A stretch of DNA of 64,000 nt from Haliotis asinina (lineage: Eukaryota > Mollusca > Gastropoda > Lepetellida > Haliotidae). The stretch is from positions 10,151,501-10,215,500 of the forward strand of contig NC_090287.1 of assembly GCF_037392515.1 (NCBI RefSeq), read 5' to 3'. The notes below the pieces were generated by a model. The model was given only the letters and a program-made list of their open reading frames with translations. It made no database searches and was not told where the DNA came from. This document shows, one piece after another, positions 54,110 to 64,000 of the stretch (position 1 is the stretch's first letter; the number at the start of each line of letters is the position of its first letter). The position numbers and the translations under genes are program-made.

Positions 54110-56487
54110 GCTAAAATAATGTAAGACTGATACATGGAGAGTCTGATGAGTGACTTCTGTTTAGATCCAGTCTTATTTTGTTGCATTCAATGAAATGATA
54201 CCTTTCACAATATCCCTATTGTCTGGTGAAATGGACAAATCTTGAAATCTGCCTTAAGTACTGGTCCAAATGAATGAGCTAATGATAATAAAACTGGTCC
54301 ATTTAATTACAAAAAATATCCAACAAGGGCTTGACATCAACAACCCTTACAGGATCAACACAACCCACTGACATGGGAAGAAAAGGGAATGCCAATCATA
54401 GGGCAGTAAGTGAGCCCAGTGTTAAAACAACTGCAAACCACCTGAGTACCGCTGTACAAAGAAATCTTAACCGAAGGAGATTGCAACCACCATACCTTAA
54501 CATATATTATGACTGGCGTATCGCTAAGGTTGCTATGTTTAAAGGCACTCTGCTCTATCTCAGACAGTCATGACTCTAAAATTCCCAGTGGAACGGGACT
54601 CAAGCCCTGTTCTGCTTGATGTTAGCATAAGATATTGGCAGGTCAATGTTAAAGTATAGGAGTTACAAATGCAGTGTTTATGGTGAGAACACCTGTGTTA
54701 CCCCAGACCGTTAAAAAGGAGTACCACTTGTACACTTCTACCCGTGGTACAAAAAGACATACCACTGACAACCATTCCTGCCCCAAAGTGAGACTGAGTA
54801 AAGATTCCACACATTCATGCACACAATATCACAGGGAAACTTGGTCCAGATTGAGACAAATTATGATTATTTTAAGTCAAACCATCTTTCCCACAATATT
54901 AATGGAAAAACTACCAAAAGATTGTGAACCTTGAACCCGTCACTCACAGGTGCTGCGCCTCCCGACATCGCCTTCGACTCACAGCTCATCTCTGTTGCCA
55001 CAAAAAAGAAACAAAGTTAGTGCAACACAACACACACCTGGCAAAACAAATCAGGAAATTTATTTTGAGATTTCAAATACCCAAAAATTACCGCTGAAGA
55101 TGTAGGCCATAGGATGTAGGATATCAAAATGAATCTTTGTAAGGATTCAGATATCTCATCTGCAGCCATAATTGCATTTGACAGGACAGTTAGTCATTTG
55201 AAAGTCACTCAGTTATTACTGAAACAAACCCATTAAGTTTACCAAATAAGATTGCCATTGCTTGTGGCAACATCGTAAACTTATCAATTTGACGTAAGTA
55301 GCAATCTGATGAAAAAACATTTTAACCTTTCCTGGCTTGACTAATTAACAATGACAATTATACTTTTTTTCTCGTTACTGAGATTCATCGATTATTCATT
55401 ATATACTTTTTTAATAAATAAGAAAAGAGCATACAGTGCAATGAACATGGACAAAGTTAAACATTAAATGCAAGCAGGAAAAGATGATATTTTACCAACA
55501 GATATCTGTAAGATATGAATACAGATCAAATTTGAATTACGTTAAGGGAATGAGAAAACTGAATTCATTCACGAATCACTTGCAAGTCAAAACAGCAGCT
55601 TTGGGATTTGAATCGAAAATAAGCTTTCTGATTATCATATGGATTGACAGTTGATGAAAATCCTCCATATCAACACCGCCTGAAAGAAAGAAAACTGTGC
55701 TTTTTATAACATTCAGCATGCCTTGGCTCAAAGTGAAATGCTAGGTACAGCTCCACTTTTATTTACATCCACTGAGTTTGGTTGCCAGTTTTGCCAATAT
55801 ATACAAATTCCTCAACAAGTCATGCTCTTATACAGACCAGTAGTAATGTGCACCTGCCTCACAAACATGCATGAAATGTTGCGAAGAATTGTTTGAACCC
55901 CATGTTCATACATAATTTAGCTTTAAGTACAACATTAATCAGCTGAATTTTAAAAATTTTTCACAATATTATTTAACTTGTCCTCTGACCAAGACTAACA
56001 TCTACACTCCAAATAAAGGTACACAAATTTACAACATTTGTTGTGCTTTAAAGCTATTATACTTTGAGTTTTTACAAAAGCAAAATGTAAAATATAAATT
56101 GAAATGAGAATAATAATAAATGTAGACATGTCCAGTCATTCGAAATATGAGGCGGATACTGTTCCCAATTTATTCGCTTAGGTTTGGGACATGGACAATG
56201 ACTTTGTGAATGTGATGACTCGCATCAGTCTCAAAGCATGTTCTCGTAGTGGGATTTGTAGGTAGGGACTAACTGGCTGTTGATGTTGGACAGTAAAACA
56301 GATCAGAGACTGACATCACACACAAGTATGACAACACAACACGGACATATGCTGGGATCTGCTGGTTCATGCTGCCAACATAAACAACACCAAGACTAAG
56401 ACAATATGTAAACATACATTCTCTGTAGACTTGAGTTTCTTTCTTTATCAAGGGTGGATTTCAGCCATGATGTGTCTGATTATAAAG

Positions 56488-56634
56488 CTTTCACACTCGG
56501 TTTAGCAAGTTTCATGCAGCATGGATCAGGGCCACCAAAATGAGCTTCACACATCAATGTTTATGTACCTGGGGAGTCAAACCCAGATCTTTGGTGTGAC
56601 TGGTGAACATTTTAACCACTAGGCTACCCAAACA
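56488..56634 (-). repeat. SINE, diverged copy
   Basis: Minus strand; head end CCACTAGGCTACCC preserved, core degraded. Confidence 0.7.
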
Positions 56635-58842
56635 CCTAATATTCAGACCACTGTGTTTTGAAACGATTTTACAAATGAAACTACAGATGAATCTGTTGGT
56701 AACCATGGAAGCAGTTTCAGTATTAGAAATGAGGACAGGACAGGTGCTTATATATTTTGCAAAATGACCATGTCAGCACTAAATGATAGATGGGAAGGTG
56801 CGTGTTAGGATGAAAACTTAAGAGCAGAAATGAAGTGCCTGTCAGAAATGTTCATATGGGCCAACAAACCCGCCCACCACACCCTACCCCCCAAAAAAGA
56901 ATGAGAAACCACAAACAAACTTCACGTCAGGGTCCGTACACCAAATTTATAAACATGACATAAAAACGTGAATTCCTGTCACTCTATCAGGCTATGAACA
57001 ATATGACTAGCTCTAGTTTAGTTGGAAACTGGAAGAAATTAAATCATGAAAATTAAGAATTATAATACCTTACTGTAATCAATATATTTCTGTAAAATAC
57101 CATAACCATGTAATATGTTATATTATTTGAAGGCTCAAGCAATACCAATCCCAAGGTGTTCCAAATATTACGAAACTGTCACAACACCAAAGGGAGACAA
57201 TCAGTCAGGGTTTCATTACCACAACAAAAATGATGGACCAACAAAAAGGACTTCTACATGCACTGACCAAAAACCAAACCTACCTTGCTTCACTGGATTA
57301 GCACATAAGGATCTTTGATAAAACCAACATCTCAATCTGTCCAAGATGAACTATGTCATGTATGGACACACATACAACATGTGAAACGTGCCTGTAGCAA
57401 ATTGTCCACGACATGCACCAGTTTATCATCAATGACAATGGAGGCAGACGACAATTTCTCCCATGAAATATTGCAGGTTATGAACCAGGACAGGTAGTAA
57501 AAATTTTCAAAGTACTCTGTACTTGTTCTAAAGCTACAATACACAATTTTTCCACATAACCACCGTTTGGTTTTTGCCCTCACCAACCTCACTGCAAATA
57601 TCCAGTCTCATGAATGCATTGTCCAAAAGAACAGACTAAGTAGAATCCTCATGTGTCTTTAATCCCACCATGATTTGAAAGAAACATCTTATATGTTGTT
57701 CCCCCAAACAGATATGGTTCATGTGAATCACAAGTTAAGGTATACAGACATTTAGAACAGTTTATATTTTAACAAATAAATGTTGATAATTGAATACCTT
57801 GTCTAACATTTTCAAAAAATTAAATGAAAACATAATCAATATATTGTGGCCTGTCATGTTTATTATACAAGCCCAGGTAAGTAGATCAACAAGTACCACA
57901 AACTCTGTGTTCAATTTCAAAACAATTTACAAATTCAGTTTATCCAAACATCATCTTGATTACTGTACATCAACGATACTGACAAAAGCTACAAGTCGCT
58001 CCAGTAGAAATTTTTCTTCTTCATAAGCAACAAATATACAGGGACAAATGTACTGATAAACAATATGCCAGAATGTAGACACACAGTTATGTTGTCGTCA
58101 ATAATAGCACCTAATACAAAATACTGAACCAAAGATTTGATTCTCTCTGTAAGTCTGGTCAGTAACAATCAACAGCCTGCAGCCTGGTTGCCAACACCAA
58201 ATGACCGCTGTAAAGCATGATCGCCATCATAAATAGCCCACCCTAGTGCAAATGGGTAGGCATCACCGGTAACCTACCCTAGTTCGAGTTGCCACCATCA
58301 GCCTACCACAGTGCACACTGGACACTATCAACAACAGCCTCCTACAAAGCAAGCAAGTCACTATCGCAAATAACCTACCACTGTGCAACCTCACAATCAA
58401 CAACGGTTTATCATTGTGCAACGTCACTATCACCAACAGCCTTCCACAACCTGGTCACTATCACAGGAACCTTATTAAAGTGTAATCACACTAATCCTAA
58501 CATGATGCACCATCATCAAGAGTCCACTGCAACCAGTTTGCCATCACCTACAATCCCAAAGCATACAGCTAAGCTCAACCCCCTTTTGACAACAGTACAA
58601 CTTGGTCATCTTAGAGTCATGTGAACCTTCACTGTTGTTTAAACACCACGGCAACTAGTGAACAACCAGAGTGAGGTTCTAACCTCAATACACCATTAGG
58701 TGATATAGGAGGAGTCCACAATAGACATCAGGGTGAACACAATGCAAGTGAACTCTCCCAGTCTGGATATTCCAGCAGTCCCTGTATCATCATGCATTAG
58801 AACAGTATGGAGTGTGTTAGTTGGGAAGTGGTGTTAGTTCAG

Positions 58843-58938
58843 TCATAGATGTCATCAAGATAGTCGACAACTTGCTGCCACCAACCGCCATCTGTCTGGA
58901 AATCAACATCATCTTCTGACGATGCACTGTCTGTGGCA
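58843..58938 (-). CDS. Orphan candidate terminal exon
   Basis: After a TTTCAG acceptor the frame reads ATDSASSEDDVDFQTDGGWW then QQVVDYLDDIYD and stops. It is acidic with a hydrophobic end. Upstream exons would have to lie between 58939 and the window edge; none was recognised. It might be an alternative last exon of a gene to the right, or chance. Protein not recognised. Confidence 0.3.
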
Positions 58939-59045
58939 CTGAAATAAACATGGCTGTTATATGAGAGACATGGCATACAGAGAGACACAACAGACACCTT
59001 ACAATGGAGGACATGGATGTTGAACACTAAAGGATGACGAACAAG

Positions 59046-59216
59046 TGAAGGAGTGAGTGAGTGACTCTTTGACACCACTTTCTGCAATATTCCAGCAATA
59101 TCTCGGCAGGGAACACCCAAAATGGGCTTCATACATGTTGTACTTATGTGAGGAATTAAACCCCGGCCTTCGGTGTGATGAGCCAATGCTTTAACCACTA
59201 GGCTACTCATACACCC
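59046..59216 (-). repeat. SINE, abalone tRNA-type family
   Basis: Minus-strand copy with (GAGT)n, a CTGCAATATTCCAGCAATAT core and CCACTAGGCTACTC at the head end. Confidence 0.8.
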
Positions 59217-59354
59217 ATTTTGTGAAAGGGGGGATATATGCTAATATACACTGATGTATAAGAGAGTAACATTGCAAAGGTAGGGGTTTAATGTTCATAT
59301 ACAATGATGGACATGAGAGATATTTTGCACTGATAGAAAAGATTACACACAGGG

Positions 59355-59455
59355 CATGAGTGAGTGAATGTGGTTTTAAGCCTCTTTTTGTAATATTGCA
59401 GCAATATCATAGGTGGGGAACACCAGAAATAGTCTTCACACATACCCATACATGA
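59355..59455 (-). repeat. SINE 3' fragment
   Basis: (GAGT)n, GGTTTTAAGCCTC, a TATTGCAGCAATATC core and the GGGAACACCAGAAATAG block; the tRNA-like head is missing. Confidence 0.7.
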
Positions 59456-61392
59456 TAAACATATTTTTGTAAGAGAGAACGCATCTAAAGACAAACAAAA
59501 AGGTAAGTTTTCTGATAGAGCACAAAATATAACTAGATACATTGGTTAATATGGAAGGCACTTTTCAACAGACCCAAGTGATGCTAAATGAAGAGGGAAG
59601 CTTTTCTGAGAAGTATCTGTGAGAAAAAGATTCTGTTGAGAAGTTGGTTAGACAAAACATTCAGAACATTCTTTTTCTGGTTTTACCTCAGCAAACATGA
59701 CGACCAGTGTATGTCTGCAAGTGCATGCATTTGTCTTATAATCATACTGGATCTATACTCAGGCTATCAAGACCAATACATTATATAGATTATCAAAAGA
59801 ACCTGACAAGTACCGAGGAAGGTTTGGTTGTCTTCAAAAGACCTAAAATGTGTGATTTATGATGTGGATAATCTAAGACAAATGGTATTTTGTACACTAA
59901 CCTAAACAGTTCACCTTACAAGTAAAGCCTGACTTAACAAAGAAACACATACACTGTCTGACAACAGGACTCCATGGCGGAATTCATGCATGCTCACATT
60001 CATTCAGGTTTTGTCCATGATATGCATGAACTGGGCAAACAGGCCCTGACCATGTACTTTGTATATTTTCCAAGTTTTGTTTCAAAGACTGATATGGCAA
60101 AACAATATCAGAAGAAGTGGTAGTACCTATAAACAATGTACCTCTAATTTGTGTGTTAGTGCTATAATTATTTATTATTGTATCAAATATATCACATTGA
60201 AAAAGAATATGATCAGTTTCTATATTGGTACAAAAATAATTATTCTGCTAAAATATACAGGAAGGACTAACGGATGTTGAACAGACAGACAGGCAAGGAA
60301 TATACCTTCAGTTCTGCTGTTAAGATGTGTCCATTTACACCACAGTCAATGTCTTTTCTAAGGCTGGGACGGGTACCCTGAATACCCCAGACGGGTGAGT
60401 AATGAGGTGGACCCGGGTACCCATCTCAATACCCTAACCTGTTATGATCATGTGATTAATAGATAAGAATGTACTATGTTATCCATTGATGTTTTAAAGG
60501 TTGTACTGTCTTTGAAGATTTAATTAGTCACCTCTTTGAATATAATACATAGTTAACATAATAAAACAGGCATCTGGGTAGGGTTGGTAATAAGGGGTGG
60601 GGTACTCTGATAGATAATTTGGACCTGTCCCAGACCTAGTATCTACCTTGCCAAACATGTATACACGTGTAGGATATATAGTTCTCTACAGTTCATCTGC
60701 TGTACAATATCACATAATAACACTGCTTTTGAAATATGCTGATATGTGTCCTCATTGTATTCAGATATCACAAGGTAAAGCTTTTCTATACAGAGCATGC
60801 CTTGATACATCTTTATCACAGATACAACATGTAAGGCAATGACTGATGTCATGTGCACATACTGTTAAAATCAAATGGTCAAGTCATACTGCATGCCTAC
60901 AACACCCAGAAAGCTTGAGATATTCTACATGTTGATTTATGGATCTGGCCACTGGCAAAAGTCACCAATTTCTCAAAAAAAAAAGAAAAAAAAAAAAAAA
61001 AAAAAAAAGAAAAATGTTAATATCCCATATATGTGGAACTAAATATAAAATTTGACAACAGTCATTTTTGTGGAGTAAGCTTAAAACAAATTCCAGTCAT
61101 CAAAATACTTCCACAAGTTGTTATTGGAAGGGAAGTAACCCTTGCCACAACCTGTGCAGTTTCAAACAATGCTATTCAATGCTGATTTCACTGAAAGGCC
61201 CCAAAGTCCAAGAGATTATTTATGATGCATATTTTCCATAACCACCAAGATAATAGTACTGAACAAAATATCCATAAATCAATAAAAAAATAAAACACAT
61301 TAATTCCTGAAATTAGCAACAATGTCATTACAGGGTACACTAAGTTTTTAGATGCAACTTCTAATATCTCAGTGATGCAGCAAAAACCAGAT

Positions 61393-61722
61393 TAAGCCAG
61401 ACCAATTTTATTCCTTGTTTGATGGATCTGCCAGTCAAACTTTTTCAAGAATATGATAAAAAAAGCAAACATTTATTTTCACTGCTTAAAATATAAAATC
61501 CTAATGTTTTCTCATTTGCAAAACATGTGAACTTGGAATTTTTAAAAAAATTTAAATTGGTTATTGCCTCATATGCACATTACAAATTACCAAAAGTCAA
61601 CTACTTTTAGTAATTCAAAGGAACATTACTTAAGGATTGTTGATTTTATCTTTTTTCCTACTACCTTTAGGTTTTCTGAGGACAACAATCTGTAAAAGAA
61701 ATAAAATTAGTCTGGCTTCAAG
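61393..61722. mobile_element. MITE, copy 2 of a two-copy family
   Basis: Ends AAGCCAGACCAATTTTATTC on the left and the inverse of AAGCCAGACTAATTTTATTT on the right. It is collinear with 28797-29122 along its whole length but clearly diverged. Non-coding. Confidence 0.75.
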
Positions 61723-62728
61723 CTGAAATGTTGTGCCAGTGAACTGGGTTGTTTGTATTTATAATACATTTGTGAGTGGAATGATAAGACTGTTGACATT
61801 AGGCTACTGGCTCATAGTTCAACTGTCATGTCTCTGTTCACCTAGCACTGAATGGGTACCAGGTAGGGTGAAATGCGAATGTTACTCTTCTAGTACACCA
61901 CTGGTAGCTTGGGTTGTGTACTCCCTAGGGAGTTGAGATTATAGAGCTGGTCACAACATGAAAGCTGTGTACATTAATCAGAGATTCAAGAAGGAGATGA
62001 ACACCAATGGGGTAACATAGAAGGCACTGAATTAGTGCAGACCTGTGTACCATATATCATTCTCATTGCTCAATAATTAGTAATAAACAACTGATTGGCC
62101 ATCTAAAACCACCCAATCCACAGTTGTTACCACAAATACAGTCCAGGATCTGCTTCACAAAGGGATCACAGTGGGTGGTATGATCACTGTGAGAATCTGA
62201 CTCTGGTCTCAAGCACTATCTGCTCGGGGAGATAAACTTAGAAGTTGCATCTGTGTACTCTGTCATCAGTTATCATTTTGTCACTTGAAAGCTTGTAGAC
62301 CTAATTGCTGTAAATGAACTCCAAAATCCAAAAACACCCTCACACAATTGAAAACATATTTTCAAAGTAAAATATAATGAATAACACTCTTCTGCATTCA
62401 AAAGTCATTTGATTGGTTGTTGTGTTCAACATTATGAGAGATAGAGTTTGGGAACTAGAAAGATGGGCTGGGGAAGCGATGTTCGCTATGAAGCCTGCAT
62501 ATCATATTCAACTCCAGATAAAGTACAAGTACTTTTGGCTAAAATTTCAATACCAAAATATAATGTTTTTGTAATAATTGTGCAACAAAGAAACGAAACA
62601 TCTTGATCAGCACTACGAGGTAAACGAGGGACTACAACACTGCTTGAAGTGGATCACAGTTTCCATCATGCAAACTGGCACAAAAGAACAAAATGTTTGA
62701 CTGTGACAACACATTAGCAGCTTGTTCC

Positions 62729-62904
62729 TCACTTTTTACATCCTGTGGCCTGAAGTCCATTGTACTGCAGATAGCTGGCCACGAAATTACGGAATATGCG
62801 ACTGAAGTCGTCAATTAACGTGAAGTCCAATGCTGCAAGGTTGTCTCTCTTCGTGTGCCAGACTTGTGGGAAGGGGTATGAGATAAGATGGAGAATGGAA
62901 ACAC
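62729..62904 (-). CDS. QPCT: QPCT terminal exon
   Basis: Acceptor TTGCAG at 62905-62906; the stop follows NGLQATGCKK, a slightly longer tail than in the human enzyme. Confidence 0.88.
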
Positions 62905-63901
62905 CTGCAATAGAGAGTATCATTACTTGTTAAAACATATACCTACTGGTTAGTCTCAGTTATGCAGAAGCTGATAACACTTAAATGGCAAGACAGTATG
63001 TGTATCCTCTTACCTAAATGTCTAAAGCAATGCCACTACTTGTCAAGTCTTAACTGTTCCTATTTGGCCTTTTTACAAGTCTTTCTATGGCCACAAGATA
63101 AACCCATTCTTGGCATACAGATGCAAAATCATGAGTTATTTCATGTGTTGCTGGTGGTACACATGGGCAACATGTGTCAAGGTACACACGGAAGGTCAGC
63201 TTGTAAAACATCATCACACTAAGGGAGACAACCCTGCTGATCCGATGTGGATCTTGACTCTACACTGAACAGTGTCTCCATTTCCATGATATAGCAAGGA
63301 TATAGTGGTGAGGATTCCAGACTAAGTTCCCTGTTTCCGCACAAGGATATACTGAGGATTCCAAATTTTGTTCCCTTGGCAATCAAAGCAGGAAACAATC
63401 ATAAAAATTGGGCATTTTTCAAAGTACTCATTTGTTTAGATGCAGGGGTCTTTTAACATTGTACATATAATATACTAACACACTAAAGTATACATGAAAC
63501 TGATCTCTGAAAGTCTTCACTTGTGATTTTTTTCCATATATTTACATCAGTAGATAAAATATTAAACTCCGCTTGTACAGTCTTCAGACATAATGAACTA
63601 TTAACTTCTGAAATAAATCAAGAAAACAAAATTATGAGAAAGGGCAACTGTTTGATGATCTCTGACATTCTTCAGTTCTGCTGCACCAAATGTCAACCTA
63701 TGCCTTTATTAGGGATCTCGTATGATATCATTTGATTTGTTTTTTATAGGATTAACCACAACTGACCTTTTGCTTGGAAAGGCACATGATCGTCTTGCAC
63801 TCCAGCTGTCCTGGCCGCCATCGAAGGGAAGAGCTGGTGACGGTAACCATTTGAGTTCAGCTGCTGTCGCCGAAGCAACTTCTTTTTCTCCAGACTTTTC
63901 T
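62729..63901 (-). CDS. QPCT: Glutaminyl-peptide cyclotransferase, last two exons
   Basis: Zinc enzyme that turns N-terminal Gln into pyroglutamate on secreted peptides. The C-terminal exon reads GVSILHLISYPFPQVWHTKR then LIDDFSRIFRNFVASYL, matching human GVPVLHLIPSPFPEVWHT. The zinc-binding His of VWHT (human His330) is present. The exon before it (63767-63901) carries VQDDHVPF, with the active-site Asp pair. Phase 1 on both sides. The rest of the gene lies right of the window. QPCT and QPCTL cannot be told apart from this part. Confidence 0.88.
63767..63901 (-). CDS. QPCT: QPCT penultimate exon
   Basis: KSLEKKKLLRRQQLNSNGYR then HQLFPSMAARTAGVQDDHV; human has [20 protein letters not shown] and GGVIQDDHIPF. 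Acceptor TTTTAG, donor GTCAGT. Confidence 0.82.
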
Positions 63902-64000
63902 CTAAAAGAATGACACAATCATCAGACAATTTTAAAATACAAATCTATATTAACTAGGTTGTGTTGTGATTGAATAGCATCTTCATCATCCTATTGGTTA

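Larger units (their letters stand above)
49403..58842. other. Gene-poor stretch after PRDX5
   Basis: A candidate poly(A) signal AATAAA at 52422-52427 would imply a 3-kb PRDX5 3' UTR. I found no convincing coding exon in the rest, only SINEs (53950-54109, 56488-56634), AT-rich DNA and two weak splice-flanked frames noted under rejected items. Confidence 0.45.
58939..62728. other. Gene-free stretch before QPCT
   Basis: Two SINE copies, a long A-rich run (60976-61014) and a MITE at 61393-61722. Nothing else supported. Confidence 0.45.

Noticed and set aside
54946-54995. Short minus-strand exon starting MSCESKAMSGGAAP
   Set aside because: Good splice consensus, but no partner exon, no family match and too short to support.
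55577-55681. Minus-strand frame GVDMEDFHQLSIHM after a TTTCAG acceptor
   Set aside because: Could be a terminal exon, but nothing upstream joins it and it has no recognised homologue.
60976-61014. Long A-rich run as the tail of a retrocopy
   Set aside because: No gene-like or LINE sequence precedes it and no target duplication was seen.

Overview
The window is molluscan host DNA, most likely from an abalone (Haliotis). It is AT-rich and has intron-split animal genes. It holds many copies of a tRNA-derived SINE whose tail reads like the familiar abalone repeat (a GTGATATTGC core, GGCGGCGTAAAA, then (ACTC)n). The species call is from memory of that repeat, not from a search. || Layout: (1) 179-30253, minus strand: TTC13, a tetratricopeptide-repeat gene. 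I could place 21 exons (740 codons) with matching splice phases; the last exons lie left of the window. (2) 13755-27948: a complete-looking Polinton/Maverick of 14.2 kb inside a TTC13 intron. It has 333-bp near-identical terminal inverted repeats, integrase, protein-primed DNA polymerase B, packaging ATPase, a capsid candidate and about ten further genes packed with almost no spacing. (3) 30254-30824: a short shared promoter with several CRE-type sites. (4) 30825-35633, plus strand: a four-exon tetraspanin of the peripherin-2/ROM1 kind. (5) 37530-38078 (minus) and 40190-40615 (plus): two intronless ORFs facing away from each other, one clearly H2A-like and very divergent, the other possibly H2B-like. 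(6) 41473-49402, plus: peroxiredoxin-5 in six exons. Its last exon is preceded by about 20 tandem copies of its own splice acceptor and first codons. (7) 49403-62728: mostly gene-poor, with SINEs, MITEs and one orphan exon candidate. (8) 62729-63901, minus: the last two exons of glutaminyl-peptide cyclotransferase, continuing off the right edge. || The most unusual signals: three minisatellites in two unrelated host genes start at an exon-intron boundary and carry copies of the splice site (TTC13 exons 8 and 19, PRDX5 exon 6). A divergent histone pair may exist. Inside the Polinton there are scattered G5-N2/3-C5 palindromes, a tandem pair of paralogous surface-protein candidates, and a triple SAP-like N-terminus on the polymerase. 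All exon calls come from reading frames, splice consensus and recalled family sequences; none was checked by search or RNA data.
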